From Zygnema cylindricum (taxonomy: Eukaryota > Streptophyta > Zygnematophyceae > Zygnematales > Zygnemataceae): a stretch of DNA of 64,000 nt. This document shows positions 11,101-21,548 of this stretch, one piece after another; the first letter of the stretch is position 1; each line of letters starts with the position of its first letter. Below the pieces are notes generated by a model. The model saw nothing but the letters and a program-made list of their open reading frames with translations, ran no database searches and was not told where the DNA came from. The position numbers were made by a program, and so were the translations under genes. The stretch spans positions 20,139 through 84,138 of the forward strand of contig JBBHKE010000290.1 of the NCBI GenBank assembly GCA_037447655.1, in the 5' to 3' direction.

Positions 11101-14100
11101 AAATAATACTTTGTGACTGTACACAACTCCTTGAATGTTAACACAGACCCACATTTTCATGGATATTTCAAGAATCCGTTCCTCACCACTTGTAATTTAT
11201 GCCGTTTTGGTTGTCTCTGATTATTTTTTGCCGTATGAGACGTCCAATCTATTTCGCAAATCAGTATTGGTTCTTCATGCAACTCTTCATTTGACTTGAG
11301 CTTATCTTCGTGATCCATCTTGAAATCTTGGTTGAAACCCTCGTTGCTGAATAACTTGCAAAGTCTCGTTTTTGCGTATCAGTCAGTGTACATCTATTAG
11401 ACCTAAGAATTTTTGCTTCATCTCTTTGTGGTTCTTTGCTTTCACTTTTTTAACCCTCTTTAATTATCTTTTTACCTTCTCTCGTCTCGTCCTCTTTAAC
11501 CCTTATGTCTTCGTGTGTGTTTAACCTTTCTCACACCTCGTTCTAAACCTGGGCATCACCCATTGCTATCAGATAAAGGAATTATTAGTGTAGATGTGAA
11601 ATTAGAATGTATAATACCAATTTAATGTAGGGAGACATGGCTGATTGTTGTCCACTCCCTCAAAGAGTGTTATTAACGTTATTTTTATGATTTTTGGCCG
11701 GAAAAAGCTGCGACCGAATCAGTGTTGTTAACCCTAATAGCGATGGGTGGTGTACTCTTCTTCTCGTCTTTAACCCTCTTCTCCTCTTTTATGAACTTCT
11801 TCTCCTCTTTTTTGCACTTCTCCTTTCTTTGAAGCAACCTTTGATTTGCGTGTGCCGCCAGGTTCCAGCCGGGCTGATGACGTCCGGCTGCATGGCTGTG
11901 TATGTCATCTACCTCTGCTGGGCGGCTATCATGTCAGAACCCTCTTCGGAAACTTGCAACACCAGACCTCGGGCAACTGGTCAGGGAACTTTCGTTGTCA
12001 TCATTGTAAGTACAACATTTTTTCTCCTTCTTCTTTTTAGAGTTTTAGAAGTTTTTATGCTCCTTGTTGAATCAAACACCTCTGTTTCCGTTATTTTGAT
12101 TATTTATTTTGAATGCTTTCAAATCTTGGCCAAAAAAAAAAAAAAAACAGCCTGTCTGTGGTAAGACAAACGACTATAGGCTTTTATTTTTACAGGTGAG
12201 TAGTGCCAACAGTACGACAATGCCAGCTGGTATATGCAAATAATGATTGTAGACTAATCCTACTCTTCATTCCAAGTAGGCATTCCATGTTACACATCTT
12301 AACAGTAGACTATACAGCTCACCTGCACACGATATCAATGATTGAAAAGGAGTAATTTTCATTTATGGCTCAACGCTGGGCTATGTCCTTTGGTCGTGTG
12401 ATTGCTTGTGAACTATTCTGCTCGTCGGACATACGGTGAAAATGTTTATTGGGTGAAAAATGTTGTCATGTGTACCAGCTGATGGCGTTTTTCATCTGTA
12501 CAAACGTGTTTTTTATTCCTTTCGCCAATGTACAGCCTGTAATTACTTGTCTTACCTCAGGTTTTATTGCCACAGTAATTTCGACTTCCGCTGACATAGT
12601 TGCTCCCTTTTTTTAACCCTCTATAAATTACTAAATTGTGTATGAAAGTCTATGGGAATTTATGAAAAGTTTAGCAAGGGTTTTAAGTGTGTATTAGTTT
12701 TATATGTGAAGCTAAAATTGTGATCAGAACCTTGAATTTGTAATTTTGTTTTAATCTGGAGTAACACATATGAGGGTCAGTTACTATTCTGTTGTGAAAT
12801 TTTATCCCATGCTAACAAAAATTGTAACAATGTGTTATTGTTTCTTTTTTGTTAGTCATGGTCTTCTAGAATAGCGATGAAGGCTATGGCTTCTTTATAG
12901 CACAAAGTTAAATTAACGGAGAAAGCTTTTTGGAGTCTTATTGTACTTTAAAATGCTGTTGTTTATTGCAAAGTTGTCACACGATGTTGCTTTTACTGGT
13001 TCAGATTGAAGTTTATTGAAAAACAGAGCTAAAACCTTGACTCGTTTTTGTACCTTTCTGTGAAAATTATGCCGGGAAAAGAGATTCAGAAGAGGGAATG
13101 CATAGGTGGAAAATTTTGAAACGAGGGAAAACCGAATAAAGTGCGAGAAAATGTAAATAAAAGCAATCGACAGAGGGGATATAGGGAAAAGCGAGAATGA
13201 TCAAACAGAGGAAAATATAAGGGAAAGCAATTCAAGAGACGGGCAAATACAGAAGTCAATATCTTAAGATAAGGAAAAGTTACAGAAATGCTGTATGTCG
13301 ATTTACTTAGTGTCCTTAACAGCGATGTTTATCATTCACCATCTTTTCGGTTTCTGACAGTTACATACAATTTGAAACTTTTGTGTTTCATCTCAGAGTT
13401 TTATTCTTGGATTTGCGGCAATCATTATTGCAACTTTCACCGTGGGAATTGACTCACGAGCGTTTGCACTTAAGAAGACAGAAGAACCAGGAGAAGGAGA
13501 AGTTCCCTATGGTTATGGATTTTTTCACTTAGTTTTTACTCTTGGTAGTATGTACATGGCAATGTTGTTTCTTGGTTGGGATCTCGGACGATCATCTGTT
13601 GAGTGAGTAACACGAAATCTCGAACTTAGTATCTATCTGCTTGAAACTTTTATTATGGAATTATAACAACATTTTTATAAGCATTATGAAGTGAAGCTTT
13701 TTTTTGTGAAACGTCCTTTCTTTTATCTCGGTGGTATATCACTCGTTTATCATCATGTGCATTTATGTCATTGTTTCTGTTTGGCTTCTTCTGAAAGGCT
13801 TTGTTTATTCTCTTTATCACAACCTCGTTGTCAACATCATAGTTGTTATATGCATTCTGAAAGTTCTATTGTTTGTGGAATGTATTGTTCATATTTCGCA
13901 ATAAAGGCAGTCTGCTGTATCTGTAAGCATCGAAGAATAAAGGGAAAAGTGATTCTGAACGAGAGATTGATTGGAAGGGAGAGTTAGTTTTACATTGTAG
14001 AGAGTTAATTTTTACGGGTGAATGGCCTCAGGACGATGCTCTCCTTTTTCAGCGAAATTTTAAAGTTTAAATCTTTTGGATGTTTGTAAATGTTAACTTC

Positions 14101-14372
14101 ATGTTACTTCATTTGCGTAGCAGTTTTTCTTCTCTTTATATTCCTGAAAACTTTCATTTAAATTGTGTATTTCCATGCTCAGCTGTAGTGCTTTCAGTCT
14201 GCCTTCTGCACTGCTCTTCCTTCACTGTTTTGAAGTTTTTACTTCTGGTCGGTTTTTATTTTAAGCTGTGTTTTTCTCCTTCAGGTGGAGTCTTAATGAA
14301 GGCTGGATAAGTGTATGGGTACAAATTGTTGCCAGCTGGATTGCTGCGGGTCTCTATAGTAAGTAATCTGTT

Positions 14373-14407
<35 letters not shown>

Positions 14408-15228
14408 TTCCCTCTCCCTCTCACTCCTCCCCTTCCCCCTCCCGTTCTTACCCCTTTTTCGCTGTCAATCTCAGTTTGTATCTTTCTTACAAAAAACAAA
14501 ATGCGAAACTTATAATACTGAACTTCACTTGCTTTATCTTTCAGAACATTTGTCCTTTAAAACCATATAGTTGAAAGGATGAGTTTTCTGCAGTTTTATA
14601 TGGTTCTTGTGGTGATTTTCCTCTCCAAGGCCTTGTTTTTGCTCCTATGGTCTGTTTTAGTCTTTTTCATATCAACTACACGGTGAATCGCTATTAGTGT
14701 TAATGTTTTTTTTGTCTCATAAAACATCTTTTCTCCGTACACGCATGTCGAATTTTGGATCTGATGGTTGCGATTGAAAGGTAAGATTCCCTGCTTCCAA
14801 TTGGCGGTCTCAAATTGAAAATCGGACAAGGGTGTACGAATAAAAGGTGTTTTGAGTGGCGAAAAAATTATTAACACTAATAGCGATACACGGTGTACTG
14901 ACCTGTGGATAAGTTCATCATATACTTTAGCTTTAGAAAACTTTAAACTTGTCATTTAAGGTCGTCAGAGTGACCGGGCTCTTCATTTAATAGCGTGTAT
15001 TTCTTTTTGTTTGTGAAACGAAAGCCAAAACTCAGAATTTAGCAGTCTTGTTCTTTCTCTTGATCTTTCTTTTAAACATTGTGGACAAAAACTTGTTTTT
15101 TTTTTTGCTTTACAAGAATTAACAATGGGTTTTTCGATTTTCTGTGTTTTTTGTGGTGGTCTTTTCCTTGGTTTGCAGTTTGGACGATGGTTGGTCGATT
15201 TATTTTGACGGGTCGAGATTTTGGTTAA
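8112..15228 (+). CDS. SERINC/TMS1-family multi-pass membrane protein, complete, eight exons
   Basis: Exons: 8112-8292, 9290-9505, 9991-10117, 10500-10671, 11862-12005, 13397-13602, 14285-14358, 15179-15228. Lengths sum to 1170 nt (389 aa plus TAA); every intron is GT-AG and phases 1,1,2,0,0,2,1 agree across each junction. The protein starts with a Cys-rich segment (residues 1-24), then has about ten hydrophobic spans. Family marks: DWRDRWNSGWWPLKF near residues 107-121, WNDNWLENEDK near 164-174, ATCGLN near 207-212, SEPSSETCN near 257-265, and a short C-terminal helix ending GRDFG. Total length is usual for the family. SERINC proteins lie in the plasma membrane and endomembranes and were named for incorporating serine into membrane lipids; that activity is debated. 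The start is the first ATG giving the conserved Cys-rich N terminus. Composition differs from the transposon surroundings. Confidence 0.95.
8920..9215. repeat. GA-rich tract in SERINC intron 1
   Basis: GGGAGAGAGGGA-type purine-rich sequence ending about 75 bases before the exon 2 acceptor. The duplicate locus carries a nearly pure (GA)n run at the matching place (29464-29612), so the tract predates the duplication. Confidence 0.85.
10678..10760. repeat. CT-rich tract at the start of SERINC intron 4
   Basis: CTCCCTCC-type pyrimidine repeats begin six bases after the intron 4 donor GTACAG. Confidence 0.8.
11554..11752. mobile_element. TA-flanked MITE in SERINC intron 4, about 199 bp
   Basis: Left end CATCACCCATTGCTATCAG and right end CTAATAGCGATGGGTGGTG are imperfect inverted repeats of the same family type as the MITE at 3116-3313. 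TA follows the right end; the left flank has decayed. It lies wholly within the intron, about 110 bases before the exon 5 acceptor. Confidence 0.65.
14370..14450. repeat. CT-rich tract in SERINC intron 7
   Basis: A (TC)n run followed by CCCTCTCCC-type sequence, starting just downstream of the exon 7 donor. Confidence 0.85.
14679..14895. mobile_element. TA-flanked MITE in SERINC intron 7, 217 bp
   Basis: Ends CACGGTGAATCGCTATTAG and its inverted partner CTAATAGCGATACACGGTG are flanked by TA on both sides. The interior has no ORF. It belongs to the same family as the MITEs at 2.7-4.4 kb. Confidence 0.85.
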
Positions 15229-15599
15229 ATGACTTCTAATCTTTTACATTCACAGAGTCCCGAAAGTTTCCCATTTTTTCATTCGACTGATAATTAGACA
15301 TCTTTGGCGAGTTCCATGTAGGCTTTAAATTTTAATTTCTGCGTAGAAAGTCACTTGTGAAGATGTGCCTGTAAAAGGGTTAGCATCTAGGTGTATGTTG
15401 CAGATTGGAGATGGGGCTGGCTGTTTGGATCGCAAGAGGGAAATCGGTTTGTGTGTGGATGAAAGAGTGATGAAGTGGATAAAATCTTTGCTCGGATTTA
15501 AGAAAAGTGGGATGTTAAATAAAATGTGTGATACAATTATCATTTCAGTTCATTTAATGCACTGTGTTAAATACTTAAGTTTTATGAAAGGAAAAGGAA
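15229..15599 (+). other. SERINC 3' flank and probable 3' UTR
   Basis: No gene seen. An AATAAAA word near 15520 is a candidate polyadenylation signal for SERINC, by position only. Confidence 0.4.
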
Positions 15600-15690
15600 A
15601 AAGGAAAAAGAAAAGGAAAAAGGGGAGGGGGTGTTTGTTTACTTGTTTGTGGAAGTTAAAAGAAAAATAGACTAGAAAATAAGGGGAGTG
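15600..15690 (+). mobile_element. 3' tip of a truncated copia element (plus strand)
   Basis: A frame ending near 15670 finishes with residues resembling the C terminus of the copia element at 49060 (Cys, then KLK, then stop). It is followed by the purine tract AAAATAAGGGGAG, which is the polypurine tract of that same family, directly before an LTR start. Everything upstream of this tip is missing. Confidence 0.5.
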
Positions 15691-16932
15691 TTGATATTTG
15701 AGTATTTTCTAGGTCTGTATTAGGATAGAAAAAGAGCTGAGGCGGTCTGCCTCTAACTCCCCTCTCCAAGCCCCCACACTTGTTGTAGTCACTGAAGGCT
15801 GGATAGGGAGCTAGAGCCATGGCTGCCTAGGCTCTCTAGAGAAGACAGGGGGTAAATTAGGTAGACTTACCAAAAGTTAGTTGACGGACCCAGGAATTGA
15901 TCCTGGTACCTGCCGTCCGTCAATTCGCTTTAGCCGTTAGCTCTAGCCGTTATGTCTAGAACAGATATTACGATATATAGGGTTTGATAAATATATAAAT
16001 CGTTATATGTAGATTAATCCGTTTTACGGCTAATAGATACTTCGTACATAGATACAGTTTGATTTAGTACGAAGTACGGTATGGGGACAGAACGGATACC
16101 GCGCATTTGTTTCGATAGCGAAACAAATACCGCGCATTTGTTTCGACAGCGAAACAAATACCGCGCATTTGTTTCGATAGCGAAACAAATACCGCGCGTC
16201 GAATTTCAGCGGCTAGGATTATAGCCGGTTTTGATCGGACGGCTACGATAAGCGCCGCGATCACGGAAAAGGTACTTTTGGCGTTTTACGGTCTTTGTCA
16301 CGTCAGGTGACACGTGGCGTGATAACATTGGACTACGGGAATTCCGGAGATTACAGGAACTAATCCTGATTTGACACGTGTCGACATTTTGGCCATGTCG
16401 TACAATGGCCGTACATAAAGTACACCGGCACCTGTACTTTTCTGTACGACACAGTAATTTGATTGGTGCCGTACTTCAGTAGATAGAGTTTTAGAGAGGG
16501 AATAGGACTTAGAAAATTTTGGGTAGGCAGCTGCCTCTCCCAGAGAGCACCCTGTATAAATGGCAAACTTTGGCCAGCCATAACTATCAATTTACTTGAC
16601 CATTTTCAGTGATTCTTTTTGCTGCGGACTCAGGGGAGTCCAAGCTACACAGGGGTTTAGTTGGTCAGAGTTTTTGTGTGCCAGGGTGGCTGCATTTATA
16701 AGGGAAAGTCAAAGTGGGTGAATGTGTCCAAATCTCATATTCTAACTTTGCATTTTTTGGTGGAACTGAGCACACAGAAAGTGTTATTTCATAGGGGTGA
16801 ATCTATATTGGGATTGTGACTGTCAAGGGGTCAGTCATTTGGGTATATATTAACTTGGAGTCGGCACTATCTAGATTAGCTTCTTTTGGATCTGCATAAT
16901 TTGAGGGCCAATGGAGGTCTCAGAGTTTCATA
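15691..16932 (+). mobile_element. Copia LTR, diverged member of the 1-kb family
   Basis: Begins TGTTGATATTTGAG after a polypurine tract and ends GGTCTCAGAGTTTCA, the same terminus as the 1048-bp LTRs at 48.0-55.5 kb. Shared internal blocks include CTAGAGCCATGGCT, ACTCAGGGGAGTC and CCAGGGTGGC. It is longer than its relatives because of an unrelated stretch at about 16700-16910 and a tandem repeat at 16098-16197. It abuts gypsy integrase sequence directly, so it truncates that element's 3' end. Confidence 0.75.
16098..16197. repeat. 31-bp tandem repeat, each unit a partial palindrome
   Basis: About three copies of a 31-base unit containing CGCGCATTTGTTTCG and CGAAACAAAT. TTTGTTTCG and CGAAACAAA are inverted complements within each unit. 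Other LTR copies carry roughly one unit at the same place. Confidence 0.85.
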
Positions 16933-17755
16933 AGCCACCTCGCCCACACGGAAGAGAACTGTGAATGGGCGCGTGAATTTCGGTGAGAGTTTCTTGGAGA
17001 GGGCACCCGGTAAGGAGAGGTTTGCCATATTAACGCGAACCTTATCAACCACGCTGAAAACGATTTCCTTCCGTTGAGAGTCGGCCTGCGCCTTTTGACG
17101 ATCCTTTGCTACTTGGAGTGCCGTCGCTGCCTTTTCCACGTTCCTTTGCAACGTTTTGGCAAAGTCCTGAGCTGCCGGCTTAGGGCAGTCCGCGACCAAT
17201 AAGTTTTGTGGAAAGGTGGGTTGTTGTCCATTGAGGGAGAATGGCGTAGCATTCGTGGACGAGTGCACCGCACTTTTGTACGCCACCTCAATCGCCGTTA
17301 GATGGTTCACCCAATCCGTTTGGTGCACGGAAACATAAGCCCGCAACGCCTCCTCTAAAGTCTGATTCACCCTTTCAGTCTGACCATCCGTTTGAGGCTG
17401 GTAAGCTGTGGACATAGCCAGTTGCGTGCCACACAGCTCGAATAAATTTCTCCAAAAGTGACTCACAAATTTTCGATCCCGGTCGCTGACAATCCTCTTT
17501 GGAAGTCCGTGATGGCGGAATATCTCCCGAAAGAATAAGTTTGCTACATCTCGCGCTGTGGCTGTGGTTGTTGTGGGTAAGAAATGGGCCATTTTCGTCA
17601 GGTAATCCACGACGACGAAAATAGAGTCATAACCTTCCTTGGTTAACGGGAGAGCAACGATGAAGTCCATCAAAATCGCTTCCCAAGGAATAGATGGTAT
17701 CGGTAGGGGTTGCAACAGACCTTGGTGACCTGATTCGGATTTGTTTCAGTTACAG
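16933..17755 (-). pseudogene. Gypsy integrase catalytic domain and tail
   Basis: Minus-strand frame containing the integrase core: an Asp in the block MDFIVALP, a second in VSDRDRKF, and Glu in QTDGQTERVNQTLEE, the D,D-35-E arrangement of retroviral-type integrases. It continues through ALSKKLSPKF and is cut off shortly after VGEVAYE by the copia LTR, losing the end of the C-terminal domain. A TGA separates it from the upstream zinc-binding part. It would normally insert the cDNA into the genome as the last part of a Gag-Pol polyprotein. Confidence 0.9.
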
Positions 17756-18560
17756 GTGTCACACGTCCGGACATACTCCGCAATGTCTCGAGTCATGTTT
17801 GGCCAATAATACGCTTCAGCGACACGTGCGGTTGTTTTATCCCGGCCGAAGTGTCCACTGAAAGGTTCATCATGACTTAATTTGAGTATCGAATGACGTA
17901 GCTCCCGGTTTGTCGGAACGTAAAGTCTTGTTGTTTGACTTGGTTTATATCGCCACATACCATTGGCAGTCCGAACTAATACCTTCCGTTTTATCATTTT
18001 TTTTAATGACTCGTCATCGTCGTATGCGGCCTTGATTCTACTTAGCCACGGATCGTCCACTTTCACCATAGTAGTGACTGCGCTGAGTTTTGAATCTTGC
18101 GCTGTGGCTGACGCTGCGGTGTTCTTTTTCACATAGCTCACGTCTACAAACTGCGATGTTTGTGATTGTTGCTCGGCCACTGGAGCAGCGACTCCGAGTC
18201 TTCTCGACAGCGCATCCGCCGGATTCGTCTTGCCCGGCTTATATTTAATGTTAAGTTCCGGCGCGAAGGTTTGAAGAAACGTCATCCATCGCACTTGTTT
18301 CTTGGACAACTTCGGCTGTGTTTGCAAGTACTGCAGGGCGTGGTGATCCGTTATAATTGTGATCCGCTTCCCCTGAACGTAACATTTCCAAACTTCAAGC
18401 GCTTTGATGATCGCAATTGTCTCCTTTTTATGGGTGGCCTAGTTAAGCTCCGCTGCCTTTAGTTTTCGACTGTCGTAGGCAATGGGTTGTAGGCCTTTTT
18501 CTTGATCTTGCATAAGGATTACGGCTGGAATTCCTCCGTACAGCTTAGTGTAGTTTCGGT
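17746..18560 (-). pseudogene. Gypsy RNase H remainder and integrase zinc-binding domain
   Basis: Frames at 17746-18327 and 18439-18560 carry the end of RNase H (LMQDQEKGLQPIAYDSRKL, later KYKPGKTNPADALSRR) and the HHCC zinc-binding region of integrase (SHDEPFSGHFG and CDTC). One stop lies at AELN-stop. The N-terminal part of RNase H is missing where a foreign fragment begins. Confidence 0.88.
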
Positions 18561-18890
18561 GTATAGAAGTAGGACTTAGTGAATTTGATTCATTAGGAAC
18601 AAATGATATGAAAACTGTACACTCAGTTTTATGTAATTTCATTTCAGCATATCTCACAGATCTGTGAGCGGAATTCATTGAAATTTTGTGTGTGTGTTCC
18701 TTTGTATGTTATCTACACTGTGGTAAATTTTCAGGACCATTGGGTTGTTTTTCTGAAAGTTATAGTCTGTCAACGTTTCTGTTCAGCCATCAGTATTTGT
18801 GGAAGCTTCCTCTTTTGATTTGTTATACGATGACTACTGTTGCACCTTCTTCATCTTCAGTGCCAGCAGTTGCCTCAGAACAACACACCA
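18561..18890 (+). mobile_element. Copia leader and gag-start fragment inserted in the gypsy element
   Basis: A + strand stretch ends in an ATG (18829) followed by codons for [10 protein letters not shown] and EQHTT. The bases before the ATG (GTGGAAGCTTCCTCTTTTG) and these codons resemble the gag start of the copia element at 25525. The flanking gypsy frames are the end of the RT region (GHVV) and mid RNase H, so about 100 residues of gypsy were deleted when this piece arrived. Boundaries are approximate. Confidence 0.5.
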
Positions 18891-19650
18891 CATGGCCCAG
18901 AAAATCAATTTTCTCCTTCAAGAAGTCACATTTACTCCTCTTTGCGTACAACTTATTTTCCCGAAGGATTTGTAAGACCGTTGGTAAGTGCATCATATGA
19001 TCCTCCAGCGTTCGGCTATACACCAAGATATCTTCTAGAAAGACGATTACAAACGTATCCAGATATTGCCGAAAGGTGGAGTTAATGAGATGCATAAAAG
19101 TTGCCGGCGCATTGGTTAACCCGAACGGCATTACCCGAAAATGGAAATGGCCATACCGAGTTCTAAACGCTGTCTTTTCCACATCCTCCTCGGCAATTCT
19201 AATCTGGTGATAACCGCTCCGCAAATCTATCTTCGAGAAATATTTAGCACCTCGTAGTTAGTCTAACAATTTGTCTATTCTTGGTAAAGGGTACGCATTC
19301 TTGACCGTTAACTTGTTTAGCGCTCGCTAGTCCACACACATACGAAAACCTCCATCTTTTTTATTCACGAAGAGAAAGGGAGCTCCATACGGTGACTTGC
19401 TCGGTTTTATTGCTCCAACTTCAACCAACTCCGCGAGTTGCTTTTTAGGTTCGTCTAATTCGGTGTAACTCATCTTGTACATCCGATTAGCCGGGGGTAC
19501 CGCTCCGAGAACAAGTTCTATCTTGTGGTCTACCTCGCGCTTCGGAGGTATGCCCTCGGGGAGCTTCGGGGGAAAAACATCTACGTACTCCTCGAGAAGT
19601 TTTGTCACGACTTCCGGGCCTCTTCGGAAGTCTTTCCGGTGTCGTCCCAT
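18891..19650 (-). pseudogene. Gypsy reverse transcriptase
   Basis: Minus-strand frames at 19327-19650 and 18823-19224 hold RT motifs: SPYGAPFLFVNKKDGGFRMC, then two stops, then [23 protein letters not shown] and [10 protein letters not shown]. The usual catalytic pair in the last motif is DD; here the first Asp is Glu, which should abolish polymerisation. It ends at FLGHVV, where the foreign insertion begins. Confidence 0.9.
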
Positions 19651-20069
19651 TCTTTCGAATCAAGTCGGGGTCCTTATTCTGCCATTCTTCAGGAATCTCC
19701 TCCTTCGCCTCCTCCATGGGCCTGACGACCGCTACACCAATAGTTTCCCCTTTTCTAAGTGCCCTCTTAAGTTGTAAAGCCGAAAGTAGGCGTCCCTCTT
19801 CCGATCCTTTACCAGCCGCTCCCGCTTTTACCTCAAACTCTTCTTCACCCTTCTTCACTCTCATGGCCCCACTTCTCCAATCGATAGTCGGATTCCATTT
19901 TTGCAGCCACGGTTTCCCCAAAATGAAGTACCACCAGAGGAAGCTTCAACATTTTCACCGTCGCCTCGTTGATGAAGTTTCCCGATGCTCCGCAGTCCAC
20001 CATGAAGCTAGTAGCGCGCACTCCGATTTGACCTCAAAATATCAAAGGGTCTCCTCCTTCACCGGCTAA
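19651..20069 (-). pseudogene. Gypsy protease region
   Basis: Minus-strand sequence after gag encodes FMVDCGASGNFIN, a retropepsin active-site block of the D-(S/T/C)-G-A type, followed by GKPWLQKWNP, which precedes RT in chromovirus-like polyproteins. Frames are broken between this region, gag and RT. Confidence 0.75.
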
Positions 20070-20915
20070 CCTCATGACGTTAAGTTTCCCCTTTCCTGGA
20101 TTTTTCTTTTTTGGACATTCACGGGCCATATGGTCCGGGGAACCGCACTGGAAGCATAAGCCATTTTGCCTTCTCCCTTGGAGCTCCTCGGGGGACAAGT
20201 TGTTGGCCTTGGTCTTGATAGTTTTCTTCTTTTTCCGCAGTACGTTGACCACCTCCTTATCCTCATCAATTGCTCCGAGCTCCATGGGAGTTGGACCATC
20301 AGCTCGACGCCCCCCTCCACCACTACTCGACCCATAATGATAAGGTCGTCGGAAGGTGAAGTAGACGGAATTGGTCAGCTCAACAAACTGAATGATCGCG
20401 GAGAGACTAGGAGTTGTGCTTTCTCGAGCGAGCCATTGTTCCACATCCCTACGAATGGAAGATTTGAGTCCCTTCACGTAGCGATCCACAGCTTCATCCT
20501 CCGTCATCTTAGGTATTTGAACCTTGCACTCCAAAAACCCTTGCGTAAATTCCAACACCGAAGTGCGTTGCTTCAACACTGCGATCTTATCTCTTGCAGC
20601 CTTAACCGTATTAACAGGTTGCCAGGCGTCACGGAGTAGTTGAACGAAGAGAGCCCAAACGGTCAATATCTCATCATTCTCCACCAATGACCTCCACCAT
20701 GCACCCACTGCCCCCTTAAGAAGACCACCCGCGTAGTGAATCCTCTCACGGTCCGACAGGCTAGGAAAGTTCTCGAGATAAGTTGCAACAGATAATAACC
20801 ACGTGTCCAGGTTCTTGTGTCTTACAGGGTCAAACTCGTCTAGAGGTCGTAATTTTTGTCTCCTATAATCCCTCTCTATGCCTCCATGAGGTCGCTCACC
20901 GAGACGAGATTCCAA
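20034..20915 (-). CDS. Gypsy Gag with CCHC zinc knuckle
   Basis: A 293-codon intact frame. The middle is the retrotransposon gag capsid-like domain (Trp-rich, with ALFVQLLRDAW near residue 88). Near the C terminus (residues about 253-266) is a CX2CX4HX4C zinc knuckle, CFQCGSPDHMAREC, followed by a Lys-rich tail. Gag forms the particle that packages element RNA. The start shown is the first Met in frame; a longer N terminus to about 20990 is possible. Confidence 0.9.
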   Translation of the reverse strand: MESRLGERPHGGIERDYRRQKLRPLDEFDPVRHKNLDTWLLSVATYLENFPSLSDRERIHYAGGLLKGAVGAWWRSLVENDEILTVWALFVQLLRDAWQPVNTVKAARDKIAVLKQRTSVLEFTQGFLECKVQIPKMTEDEAVDRYVKGLKSSIRRDVEQWLARESTTPSLSAIIQFVELTNSVYFTFRRPYHYGSSSGGGGRRADGPTPMELGAIDEDKEVVNVLRKKKKTIKTKANNLSPEELQGRRQNGLCFQCGSPDHMARECPKKKNPGKGKLNVMRLAGEGGDPLIF

Positions 20916-21040
20916 AGTTGCGACGGTGTTGCTCAGTTGCGCGTTTTGTAATCTAACGTTTTCTAACTCCTGAGGACTTGCTCTAACATTTCCGTAGTGG
21001 ACACCCCGTGTTCATCCATGCTGTCGAGTCACGGGGATAA

Positions 21041-21053
21041 GCTCTGATACCAG
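21041..21053 (-). promoter_or_regulatory. Gypsy primer binding site
   Basis: On the minus strand TGGTATCAGAGC lies directly next to the LTR. It matches the complement of the 3' end of initiator methionine tRNA, the usual plant primer. Confidence 0.85.
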
Positions 21054-21548
21054 TGTAAAAAGCACAATATTAGTAAGCACCACAATCCACCACAATGCAC
21101 AGCGGAAAGCGCCAAGGATCTTCCCGTAGCAACAGCAGGCGCACACAGCAGTAACAGACAAGGTTGCACTTTATTATTCAAGAGAGGATTACAATATTCA
21201 GCGCTCGCTGCGAAGGTCTACTCTAAGAGTCTGTCTCGTACTACGTTTGTCTCACTATTTAAACTCACTAAGTGCTAGTCAACCCAATACTGTACAAATG
21301 TATACGTGGACCTTCGCGGTCAACCGAGATCTATCCACAATATCCTTCTAGAACTATAAGGTAAAATCTACATTCTGCGGCGTTGTTATACTGCTACGCT
21401 GCGTTGCTATGCTGCGCTACGTTATTCTACTAAGTTGCTATGCTGCTATGTTGCGCTGATCTGGAATCGCAGCTGCACAGCTCTGCAACCGCAACTATAA
21501 CAGCCGAGTTTCTAGCCACTAAGTTCCCAACCTTGTAACCCTGTTACA
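21054..21548 (-). repeat. Gypsy 5' LTR, 495 bp
   Basis: Bounded by TGTAACAGGG...TTTTTACA in element orientation, next to the primer site. The outer end lies inside copia RNase H coding sequence. The partner 3' LTR is absent from the window. Confidence 0.85.

Larger units (their letters stand above)
16933..21548 (-). mobile_element. Ty3/gypsy retrotransposon, 3' truncated and interrupted
   Basis: Reading the minus strand from 21548: a 495-bp LTR, a primer site (complement of GCTCTGATACCA), gag with a CCHC knuckle, protease, reverse transcriptase, RNase H and integrase. The 3' LTR and integrase tail are lost where a copia LTR begins at 16932. The 5' LTR junction lies inside copia RNase H sequence, so this gypsy element inserted into an older copia element. 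Several in-frame stops and one foreign insertion make it inactive. Confidence 0.9.

Noticed and set aside
11694-12164. 156-codon open frame around exon 5
   Set aside because: Only 11862-12005 is SERINC exon; the rest is intron read through.
16098-16197. CRISPR-like array
   Set aside because: Units are directly contiguous without spacers, lie in an LTR, and the genome is eukaryotic.
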